Program-made: the position numbers and the translations under genes | Shown: one piece after another, positions 1 to 5,678 of the stretch | Layout of the letters: each line of letters starts with the position of its first letter | Position numbering within the stretch: position 1 is the first letter of the stretch | The notes under the pieces: model-generated | What the model saw: only the letters and a program-made list of their open reading frames with translations | What the model was told of the DNA's origin: nothing | Database searches by the model: none | Source of the DNA: an uncultured Bacillus sp. | GTDB taxonomy: Bacteria > Bacillota > Bacilli > Bacillales > Cytobacillaceae | Direction: 5' to 3' | DNA length: 9,936 bases | Assembly (NCBI GenBank): GCA_937902115.1 | Contig: CALGSR010000093.1 | Coordinates: 1 to 9,936 of the forward strand

Positions 1-1307
1 GAAAAACTTGATACCGGCGCAACAAAATTAGCTGTAGCCGTAATCGCGACGATAATGACCATAATATTTGAAATCAAACCTGCCAAAGCAGCTGCCTGAC
101 CTATAACAAGAGCACCAACAATTGATACCGTCTGACCGACCGCTCTCGGCATTCTTACGCCCGCTTCGCGTAATATTTCAAATGAAATTTCCATGATAAT
201 TACTTCGATAAGCGCCGGGAAAGGCACCTGCTGCCGTTGGGCGATAATACTGATTAATAAATTAGTTGGCAGCATTTCCTGATGAAATGTCAGAAGTGCC
301 ACATAGGCTGCAGGTGTGATAATGACAATCATAAAGGCGATATAACGAAGAATTCTTGTAAAACTCGCTAAATAGATATCCTGATAATAATCTTCTGCTG
401 AGATAAAGAAATCTGTAAATACAACTGGGACTAATAAGACAAAAGGGGTTCCATCGACAATAATCACAATTTTTCCTTCCACCAAATTTCCCGCAACGGT
501 ATCAGGTCGTTCTGTATTCAATGCCAAAGGAAATAATGTCAGTGTTTTATCTGCAATCAACTCCTCAATATTAGCTGACTCAAACACAGCAGCAACATCT
601 ATATCGGAAACCCTTTTTCGCACTTCAGCAACAATTTCATGATTAGCAACTCCATTGATATAACCAATGATGACCTTTGTCTTTGTTTCACTTCCAAGCA
701 AAAACTGTTCAAAACAAAGTCCGGGGTTCTTTATTCTTCTCCGAATCAGTGACAGATTCGTCGATGAGCTCTCAACAAAGCTATCTTTCGGTCCCCTAAT
801 AACGGTCTGGGATGTCGGTTCTGCTACCTGACGGAAATTATTATTTGCCATGCTTATCGAAATATAAATTGGAAATGTACGAATCGAAATCACAACATAT
901 CCATCCAATAACGCATGGATGATTTCTTCATCACTAGTTATCAAGTTAAAAATAGATCCACCGAATTGCTGCTGGCAATAACTCTTTAGGCCCTCCTCAG
1001 TATGCAAGTCAAATGAATCCGTTTCCTGATAAGTATGTTTGTTTATTAGGGTACTTTGTAGCTGCTGCGTATCTATCGCACTTTCAAGATAAAACAAAAG
1101 CCCGTCTGCCTCAGCAATTTTCATATCTTCAAAAATTAAATCAGATGTATTCCCAAAAACACGCTGCATTCTCTCTCTCACATCATCAAGACTGCTTTGA
1201 GCATCATTCGGTTCTTTTTTTACCTCATCATGAAACTCCTTTTCCAGAAGTCCCGATAAAATCTTTTTTCTGCGTCTAATCCGAACAAGCGGTTTGTCAG
1301 AAGCCAA
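1..1307 (-). CDS. GerA-family germinant receptor A subunit, partial (C-terminus cut by window edge)
   Basis: This is the A subunit of a spore germinant receptor, an inner-spore-membrane protein that works with B and C subunits to respond to nutrients. The frame is open for 435 codons and runs off the window; family members are usually about 480-540 aa, so the last membrane segments are missing. A hydrophilic N-terminal part comes first. It is followed by family signatures: NTERPDTVAGNLVEGK, VDGTPFVLLVPVVF, EDYYQDIY, then membrane segments with FHQEMLPTNLL, VPFPALIEVIIMEISFE, LREAGVRMPRAVGQT and SIVGALVIGQAAALAG. The start is TTG at 1307, with GGGGGTG five bases upstream; an in-frame stop at 1323-1325 excludes an earlier start. 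It begins 4 bp after the B-subunit stop, so the two genes are in one operon and probably translationally coupled. Family assignment is firm; the germinant cannot be read from the sequence. Confidence 0.95.
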   Translation of the reverse strand, partial: MASDKPLVRIRRRKKILSGLLEKEFHDEVKKEPNDAQSSLDDVRERMQRVFGNTSDLIFEDMKIAEADGLLFYLESAIDTQQLQSTLINKHTYQETDSFDLHTEEGLKSYCQQQFGGSIFNLITSDEEIIHALLDGYVVISIRTFPIYISISMANNNFRQVAEPTSQTVIRGPKDSFVESSSTNLSLIRRRIKNPGLCFEQFLLGSETKTKVIIGYINGVANHEIVAEVRKRVSDIDVAAVFESANIEELIADKTLTLFPLALNTERPDTVAGNLVEGKIVIIVDGTPFVLLVPVVFTDFFISAEDYYQDIYLASFTRILRYIAFMIVIITPAAYVALLTFHQEMLPTNLLISIIAQRQQVPFPALIEVIIMEISFEILREAGVRMPRAVGQTVSIVGALVIGQAAALAGLISNIMVIIVAITATANFVAPVSSF

Positions 1308-1311
1308 TATT

Positions 1312-2433
1312 TCACCCCCGCATCATTGTTTGTCCATTATTGCTCTTCATTTTTTTCACCTTTCTCATGAGAAAAATGAAGGTAATGCCTGGTATTAAAA
1401 ATTGCATGAGCATATGAAACTGGCTAGTGAGGGTATAGCTTGACTTTTCCATATGCTCTCCATAATTGGCGGCATTTAACAACGTAAAAGCAGCTGCAAA
1501 TATAGAAATTGGAAAGACAAAATACCTGTAAGGTAAACGAAAGATATATTCAAGTCCCTTTAAACTGCAATAAAGAAAAAGCGCACTTTTAATGAAGACG
1601 CCTAATATCATAATAAACACGACAATGGAATCCAATCTCTCTAAGACTTCACCTATCGACACCAATCTAGCTGCGCTTAGCAATGGAAAACTAGAGGATT
1701 GGTATACATTCGTACCAAGTGAAACGACCATGAGCATGGTACCGATAATGAGCAGCGCACTTGCAATCAGTACAGCAAAGAGTGATAATTTATGTCCTTT
1801 TTTTAATTCTCTTATACTAGAGAGAATGATGGTAAAGACGATTAATTCGCCAAAAGGAAATACGAGCAGGGAGGGAAATATAGCCTTAAACACAGGCTGC
1901 CACCCTTCCCCTAGTATAGGCTGCAAACGATAAAACCGGACAACGCCGCTTATCGGCAACAAAAACAGCAGGGAAAGGAGAAAAAAATAGATATAAGGTG
2001 AAAAGATCTCTGAGATTCTCCCTAGCACCTCTAACCCAAGATAGAGGACATAGGCTAATATACATATAAAGGATAAAATAATGACTTCCATTGGGGTCTG
2101 CGGCATAATGGCTGCTGTTATCATTTCTCCAAAGCTCCGTATTACTCTCGTACTTATATAAATAAAATAAGTAACATAGACAATGCTCAATACTACGGCT
2201 ATTTTTCTTGTAAAACAGAACTCCATGATTTCATATAAATTTTTGTTGGGCAGCTTCTGCAGCAAACTGAAGTAAAACAACATCAGTCCAACTCCGATAA
2301 ACATCGCGATTAGAATAGCAATCCATCCGTTTTGCTGAGCATCTTTCCCAATACCTACGACGATGGAACTACCAAGCAGCAAATTGACGATTAAGGTAAA
2401 TAATTGTGTTGAAGAGATATTTTCTTTTAACAT
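1312..2433 (-). CDS. GerB-family germinant receptor B subunit (GerAB-like)
   Basis: This is the B subunit of a germinant receptor, a polytopic membrane protein related to amino-acid/polyamine (APC-type) transporters and thought to hold the germinant-binding pocket. The 373-aa chain starts MLKENISSTQLFTLIVNLLLGSSIVVG, typical of the family, and is almost wholly hydrophobic, with about ten membrane segments and short charged loops. I chose ATG 2433 because AAGGGGA (2444-2450) lies 10 bases upstream and because family members begin a few residues before the ISxxQLF motif. An in-frame ATG at 2490 would add 19 residues (392 aa), but they include the ribosome-binding sequence itself and have only AAAGAG upstream. 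The gene follows the small D-type gene and ends 4 bp before the A subunit. Confidence 0.93.
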   Translation of the reverse strand: MLKENISSTQLFTLIVNLLLGSSIVVGIGKDAQQNGWIAILIAMFIGVGLMLFYFSLLQKLPNKNLYEIMEFCFTRKIAVVLSIVYVTYFIYISTRVIRSFGEMITAAIMPQTPMEVIILSFICILAYVLYLGLEVLGRISEIFSPYIYFFLLSLLFLLPISGVVRFYRLQPILGEGWQPVFKAIFPSLLVFPFGELIVFTIILSSIRELKKGHKLSLFAVLIASALLIIGTMLMVVSLGTNVYQSSSFPLLSAARLVSIGEVLERLDSIVVFIMILGVFIKSALFLYCSLKGLEYIFRLPYRYFVFPISIFAAAFTLLNAANYGEHMEKSSYTLTSQFHMLMQFLIPGITFIFLMRKVKKMKSNNGQTMMRG

Positions 2434-2501
2434 AATGGCCCTGTCCCCTTCGCATACCTTTGTCCATTGTATATCTAAACAAATACTCATCGATTAACTC
2501 T

Positions 2502-2732
2502 TTACGTTGTCCGCTTTTTGTTTTTATTCTTTTTTATTCTAATATCAATCACTATTGCCGAGCCAAAGCCGATTAGAATCATAAAATATAACGCAATTCT
2601 TCCAAATAGCGGATTAATATAATATAGAATTCCTACCTCTTCCATAAATGTGTAATGAAACAGCGTCATATCAATGGTGAAAATAACACAATTAAGAAAA
2701 ATAAAAACTAAAACAGTAGCAAGAGTAACCAA
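2502..2732 (-). CDS. Small two-helix membrane protein, likely germinant receptor D subunit
   Basis: This is a 76-aa protein with two predicted membrane helices, near residues 3-23 and 42-66, and a very basic tail (KKNKNKKRTT). It starts with TTG at 2732; AAAGGGG lies eight bases upstream in the unbroken leader. It is the first gene of the ger operon and precedes the B subunit on the same strand. Small proteins of about 55-75 residues with two membrane helices, encoded in or beside gerA-type operons, are known in Bacillus as D subunits that modulate the matching receptor. Length, topology and position all fit, but the sequence itself is not one I recognise, so the role is inferred from context. 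Confidence 0.75.
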   Translation of the reverse strand: MVTLATVLVFIFLNCVIFTIDMTLFHYTFMEEVGILYYINPLFGRIALYFMILIGFGSAIVIDIRIKKNKNKKRTT

Positions 2733-3095
2733 TCCAATTACCCCTTTCCTTCACATTTATAACTTTTTAAAAACTGACTCCTTGAATTTATATCCCTTCC
2801 ATTTGCATTGTCGTATTGTGGGCTGACTTCTTTTTCCAAGGCAAAACAGTCATAAACATTACTGTTAAATCATTATATTTCCAGACATAGTTTGTCTTAT
2901 ATTTGAAATTTTATCCAAAAGGGTTCAATTGAAATCCTTGCATAGAAAACGGTGCGGTTGGAAAAACTATCCATAGCATGAAATGACGGAAGGAAGTAAA
3001 AATGCCATCTGCAAACCGCATGACAGAAAATACAGAATTTAGGTAATAAACTTTCATTTTACCGAATGGTTTTTTTTTACTAAAATGGTATTACA
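2733..3095. other. Divergent intergenic region between ger operon and metallopeptidase gene
   Basis: These 363 bases are AT-rich and hold the control signals of both flanking genes. I see no convincing sigma-G promoter for the ger operon: no clear CATnnTA box with a GnATR partner stands at a suitable distance upstream of 2732. There is a small dyad, AACAGT (2845-2850) and ACTGTT (2861-2866), of unknown meaning. A 14-codon open frame at 3002-3046 (MPSANRMTENTEFR, then TAA TAA) has GGAAGGAAG five bases upstream of its ATG, which is better than the site of the annotated gene downstream. It may be a leader peptide or chance. Confidence 0.4.
3058..3086 (+). promoter_or_regulatory. Possible sigma-A promoter for the metallopeptidase gene
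   Basis: TTTACC (3058-3063) and TAAAAT (3081-3086) match 4/6 and 5/6 of the vegetative consensus, with a 17-bp T-rich spacer. Transcription would begin about 3093, almost at the ATG at 3096. If real, the mRNA is leaderless or the true start is downstream. Confidence 0.4.
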
Positions 3096-3680
3096 ATGAC
3101 GAATTTTGGCGAAACATGTCATAAAGGTATAAATCTACGTTCTTTGGTCATACCTTATAGAGGTTACATTTTTAACAGAATGGGGGATAATCAATTGTCT
3201 GCCACTTTACAACACGTTCTTGGAAAACGCGGAATTATAAAGCAGCATAAGCAATGGTATGTCTTAGATGATGATTTCACTTGGAATCTTAAGAATGTGT
3301 ACCATTCTACTTTTAAATATTTAGAGAGCAATATCAATATTCCGGTTGTTTTTTGTTCGATTCTTGAAGCGAATAAGATTATCGCGGATTTAGGGGATGA
3401 AGAAGACGAGTATTTGCGTTTTGCCTCCGGAATTTACTGGCGGGAATTAGGGATCGTTTTTATTTTTAAATATGATCAGTTTATTCCCTTAATCGAGACG
3501 TTGTTTCATGAATTCCGCCATGTCATGCAAGACTTGGACCCTGAATTCAGACATCATTTTGAAACAGATAAAAAATTACCTTACCAAGAACGTTTAACTG
3601 AAATTGATGCTTTCCAATTTGCCAAGGTGAAGCTAAACGAATATTTAGCAACGGGAATTCCATCTTATTTAGTTTCTTAG
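3096..3680 (+). CDS. Putative zinc metallopeptidase, ImmA/IrrE-like (HEFRH)
   Basis: This 194-aa soluble protein has no signal peptide or membrane segment. A zinc-peptidase motif, HEFRH, lies at residues 138-142 inside a hydrophobic helix (IETLFHEFRHVMQ). A later TEIDAFQFA segment, near residues 169-176, resembles the third-ligand region (ExxADxFA) of ImmA/IrrE-type proteases. Spacing and order fit that gluzincin group, whose known members cleave repressors or anti-sigma factors in stress responses; no substrate can be named here. The gene is alone on the plus strand, divergent from the ger operon and convergent with the genes to its right. The start is uncertain: ATG 3096 has no Shine-Dalgarno site. 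ATG 3180 (residue 29) is an alternative that keeps the catalytic part, but it also lacks a good site. Bacillus DUF-type conserved proteins with this motif exist, so it may be annotated as hypothetical. Confidence 0.75.
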   Translation: MTNFGETCHKGINLRSLVIPYRGYIFNRMGDNQLSATLQHVLGKRGIIKQHKQWYVLDDDFTWNLKNVYHSTFKYLESNINIPVVFCSILEANKIIADLGDEEDEYLRFASGIYWRELGIVFIFKYDQFIPLIETLFHEFRHVMQDLDPEFRHHFETDKKLPYQERLTEIDAFQFAKVKLNEYLATGIPSYLVS

Positions 3681-3700
3681 CATGTTTCATTTTGAGATAT

Positions 3701-3737
3701 TTTAATAAAAAAGGACACACCAAATGAGTGGTGTGCC
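3701..3737 (-). terminator. Rho-independent terminator for the minus-strand small gene
   Basis: The stem pairs CACACCA (3716-3722) with TGGTGTG (3729-3735), extended by GG/CC around a one-base bulge, with a 6-base loop. On the minus strand it is followed by six T residues (3712-3707). The orientation implies minus-strand transcription across 3740-4020. Confidence 0.7.
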
Positions 3738-3774
3738 GAAAAGAGCTCATCTTTGTGAATAAATAAACTTGTTG

Positions 3775-3819
3775 GGACCAGCCTCATTAATCAATAACCG
3801 GCTGGTCCTTTCTTTCCTT
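3775..3819 (+). terminator. Perfect 9-bp hairpin, likely terminator of the metallopeptidase gene
   Basis: GGACCAGCC (3775-3783) and GGCTGGTCC (3800-3808) pair perfectly around a 16-base loop. On the plus strand TTTCTTTCCTT follows, a broken T-tract that suits termination of the gene ending at 3680. On the minus strand the same hairpin contains the stop codon of the 44-aa gene and no immediate T-tract follows. Confidence 0.5.
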
Positions 3820-3921
3820 CGTGGTCGTTGAAAATTCAACAAGTTCTTCACTAACGCGTGTGCTTCGTTTTTTATTTTTATTACGCTGCGCATTTGCATT
3901 TCCTCTTTTTGTTCTGCCCAT
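3787..3921 (-). CDS. 44-aa basic, Asn/Lys-rich protein of unknown function (possible spore protein)
   Basis: The frame encodes a small hydrophilic protein starting MGRTKRGNANAQRNKNKKRS and ending in KDQPVID. The N-terminal half is very rich in Lys, Arg and Asn; the C-terminal half is mixed, with SEELVEF. GGGAG lies 10 bases upstream of ATG 3921. A sigma-G-like promoter is found 69-97 bases upstream and a terminator with a T-run follows, so a transcript of this size makes sense. Size, composition and promoter recall minor small acid-soluble spore proteins, but I do not recognise a family. A competing frame of 69 codons (3747-3956) covers the same DNA; it has a poorer start (a GAGGAG site 15 bases away) and a less protein-like composition. 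Codon choice cannot settle it at this length. Confidence 0.5.
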   Translation of the reverse strand: MGRTKRGNANAQRNKNKKRSTRVSEELVEFSTTTKERKDQPVID

Positions 3922-3989
3922 CTAATCACTACTCCCTTGTTTTTCATTAGAGCCATGAATTCGCTTTCCAGCTCCTCAACTTACAGTGA

Positions 3990-4018
3990 TAGTATGAGTA
4001 GAACCGTTCACATTATAC
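3990..4018 (-). promoter_or_regulatory. Sigma-G-like promoter upstream of the 44-aa gene
   Basis: On the minus strand GTATA (4018-4014) and CATACTA (3996-3990) are separated by 17 bp. These fit the forespore sigma-G pattern GnATR and CATnnTA, usually about 18 bp apart. Transcription would start near 3983. A TATAAT (4017-4012) overlaps the upstream element, with TTAACA 19 bp before it, so a weak sigma-A promoter is an alternative. Confidence 0.45.
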
Positions 4019-4083
4019 GTTTTATACCGTTTAATCTGTTAAGGTGAATTTCGGTACATTAGAATGTAGTGTGTCGATGGATT

Positions 4084-5217
4084 TTACTTCGCCTCGACAA
4101 TATCTTCCCCATGAAATCTTTTCATCTCAACTTCAATATCCATTTCCCGGCCATATTTCTTCAATTCCCGTTCCTCCCGATCCGTAACCAATGATATCAC
4201 GGTTCCGGCTGCGCCAAAGCGTCCAGTACGGCCTGAGCGATGCACATATTGATTGAGGTCCTTTGGAAAATCAAAGTGGACAACATGGGTAATTCCTTGA
4301 ATATCAAGTCCCCTTGCCGCTACATCCGTTGCCAACAACATAGGCGTTTTTCCTTGGCGGAAAAGACGCAGCGATTTTTGCCGCTCCATTTTATTTAAGT
4401 CACTGTGAAGAATACTAGCTTTAATTTGTTTGAACTGCAGTTTTTCAGATACTACAGTTAAGTTTCCAATATCTCTGACAAAAACAAGTGCTTTTACATC
4501 AGGTAGTCGGGAAATTTTCTCAAGAAGCTTAATTTTGTCACGCGCTTCACTTTGAAAATAAATATGTTCCACCTTTGCGGCTTCAATTGTTTCATCCTTT
4601 TGGACAGAAATCATTTCCGCTTCCTTAGTCAGCTCCTGTGCCAGCTTGACTGTGTGTTCCGGAAGGGTTGCCGAAAATAAAACAACCTGGCGCTCACTTA
4701 ATGTTGATTTTATAATTTGTTTAATCGTATCTGTGTGCTCAGGAACTAATAATTGATCCCCTTCATCGAGAACAACAGTCTTTACTTCATGCATCTTTAA
4801 TTTTTTCTGTTTAATCAACTCATTGAGCCGACCTGGTGTGCCAACAGCAATATGCGGGTGTTTTTTTAATTTTTCCAACTGCCGTTTCACATTTGCTCCG
4901 CCAATAAACGATGCACTGCGAATTCCGCTTCCCTCTGCCCACTTTTGAATTTCAGACAGGATTTGCATCACAAGCTCCTGTGACGAAGCCATAATCAAAG
5001 CTTGGACATTCAACTTTTCGGTATCAATGGCATTTAATACCGGCAGCAAATAGGCCAATGTTTTACCTGTACCTGTCGGTGATTGGGCAATAATATCTTT
5101 TTTATCTAAAATAGCTGGAATCGCAAATGATTGAATGGATGTTGGACGAACAAAGCCCGTCTTTTCCCACACCTGCTGGATAGAGGGCCTTAATTGAGTG
5201 ATAAGTTGTTCTGTCAT
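4084..5217 (-). CDS. yfmL: DEAD-box RNA helicase, YfmL-like
   Basis: This 377-aa ATP-dependent RNA helicase is a two-RecA-domain core without a long C-terminal extension. Its length and sequence fit Bacillus YfmL, which is linked to 50S ribosome assembly and growth in the cold. Visible motifs: Q motif around GFVRPTSIQ (21-29), Walker A SPTGTGKT (46-53), Ia SSQELV (78-83), TPGR (127-130), motif II DEGD (151-154), SAT (182-184), LVFVRD (244-249), TDVAARGLDI (297-306) and HRSGRTGR (326-333). All catalytic motifs are present. Motif Ia has Gln where most DEAD-box proteins have Arg (PTRELA), and the box reads DEGD rather than DEAD; YfmL itself, as I recall it, also departs here (DETD). ATG 5217 has AAGGAG five bases upstream. 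The gene is monocistronic or reads into the 44-aa gene, since no strong terminator is seen in 3922-4083. Confidence 0.93.
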   Translation of the reverse strand: MTEQLITQLRPSIQQVWEKTGFVRPTSIQSFAIPAILDKKDIIAQSPTGTGKTLAYLLPVLNAIDTEKLNVQALIMASSQELVMQILSEIQKWAEGSGIRSASFIGGANVKRQLEKLKKHPHIAVGTPGRLNELIKQKKLKMHEVKTVVLDEGDQLLVPEHTDTIKQIIKSTLSERQVVLFSATLPEHTVKLAQELTKEAEMISVQKDETIEAAKVEHIYFQSEARDKIKLLEKISRLPDVKALVFVRDIGNLTVVSEKLQFKQIKASILHSDLNKMERQKSLRLFRQGKTPMLLATDVAARGLDIQGITHVVHFDFPKDLNQYVHRSGRTGRFGAAGTVISLVTDREERELKKYGREMDIEVEMKRFHGEDIVEAK

Positions 5218-5262
5218 TTTTTGCTCCTTAATAGAAATTAATTAATTTTGATTGTACGCTTC

Positions 5263-5291
5263 ATTATAGTATCAAAATTTCGCTATTAAAA
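5263..5291 (-). promoter_or_regulatory. Probable sigma-A promoter of the helicase gene
   Basis: On the minus strand a perfect TATAAT (5268-5263) lies 17 bp after TTTTAA (5291-5286), a poor -35 hexamer (3/6). It lies about 45 bp before the start codon, between that codon and the tatA terminator, so it would drive the helicase alone. Confidence 0.5.
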
Positions 5292-5329
5292 GCTACATTC
5301 TTCCCCGAACTGAAAAACATGCGAAAATG

Positions 5330-5360
5330 AAAAAGAAGCCCATCCCAACGATGAACTTCT
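5330..5360 (-). terminator. Rho-independent terminator of the phoX-tatA unit
   Basis: On the minus strand an 11-bp stem with two G-U pairs (arms 5360-5350 and 5344-5334, 5-base loop) ends in CTTCT and runs into TTTT. It lies 14 bases past the tatA stop and separates this unit from the helicase gene. Confidence 0.85.
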
Positions 5361-5374
5361 CTCATAAATCAATA

Positions 5375-5569
5375 TTATTTAACTGTTTTTAAATGTGTCT
5401 CTTCCTTTGGCTGCTCATCGTCGGAGACAAGTTCTTTTGTTGACTTTTTAAATTCCTTCAATGTTTGTCCAAAAGCTCTGCCGATTTCTGGAAGCTTTTT
5501 TGGACCAAAGATAATTAAGGCAAGAACTAGGATAAGAATTAAACCGGGAATTCCAATATTAGAAAGCAT
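5375..5569 (-). CDS. tatA: Twin-arginine translocase subunit TatA
   Basis: This 64-aa Tat pore subunit exports folded proteins carrying an RR signal peptide. It has a short N-terminal membrane helix (LILILVLALIIF), the invariant FGPKKLPEIGRAFGQTLKEFK hinge and amphipathic helix, and an acidic-basic tail, as in the TatAd/TatAy group of Bacillus. ATG 5569 is chosen because GGAGGTG lies five to six bases upstream and because the protein then begins directly before the helix. The longer open frame from 5626 would add 19 residues unlike any TatA and would encode the ribosome-binding site. The gene follows phoX on the same strand and is followed by a strong terminator. No tatC is present in the window. 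In B. subtilis, TatAd-TatCd export the phosphatase PhoD; the present layout suggests a similar partnership with PhoX. Confidence 0.95.
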   Translation of the reverse strand: MLSNIGIPGLILILVLALIIFGPKKLPEIGRAFGQTLKEFKKSTKELVSDDEQPKEETHLKTVK

Positions 5570-5611
5570 AAGCCACCTCCACTGTCCACTACATACGGAC
5601 AAATATCCATC

Positions 5612-5667
5612 TTTGGCGCCAGGCACTTCGAGAAGACAATTGTCTTTTTTCGGTGCCTGGCTCCGAA
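5612..5667. repeat. Imperfect palindromic repeat, GCCAGGCAC/GTGCCTGGC family (copy A)
   Basis: Outer arms GGCGCCAGGCAC (5615-5626) and GTGCCTGGCTCC (5653-5664) and an inner perfect palindrome AAGACAATTGTCTT (5633-5646) share one centre, 5639.5. The whole can fold into one long hairpin. It fills most of the phoX-tatA gap. It shares its core and about 20 flanking bases with the repeat at 7478-7510, so both belong to one dispersed intergenic repeat family. Confidence 0.7.
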
Positions 5668-5678
5668 TTGATACCGAA

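Noticed and set aside
1013..1279. 88-codon open frame on the plus strand
   Set aside because: It lies fully antisense to the A-subunit gene, which has strong family signatures; it has no ribosome-binding site and no recognisable domain.
2845..2866. AACAGT-N10-ACTGTT dyad as an operator for the ger operon
   Set aside because: Six-base arms in AT-rich DNA, about 110 bp from the gene start and without an identified promoter, are too weak to claim a site.
3547..3750. 67-codon minus-strand frame
   Set aside because: It overlaps the 3' end of the metallopeptidase gene in antisense and runs through a terminator hairpin.
3747..3956. 69-codon minus-strand frame as the gene in the convergent region
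   Set aside because: Its start lacks a properly spaced ribosome-binding site and its composition is less protein-like than the 44-codon frame; kept only as an alternative.
5570..5678. Hairpin between phoX and tatA as a terminator
   Set aside because: Neither strand has a T-tract directly after the outer arm, and the shared core with 7478-7510 is better explained as a dispersed repeat.
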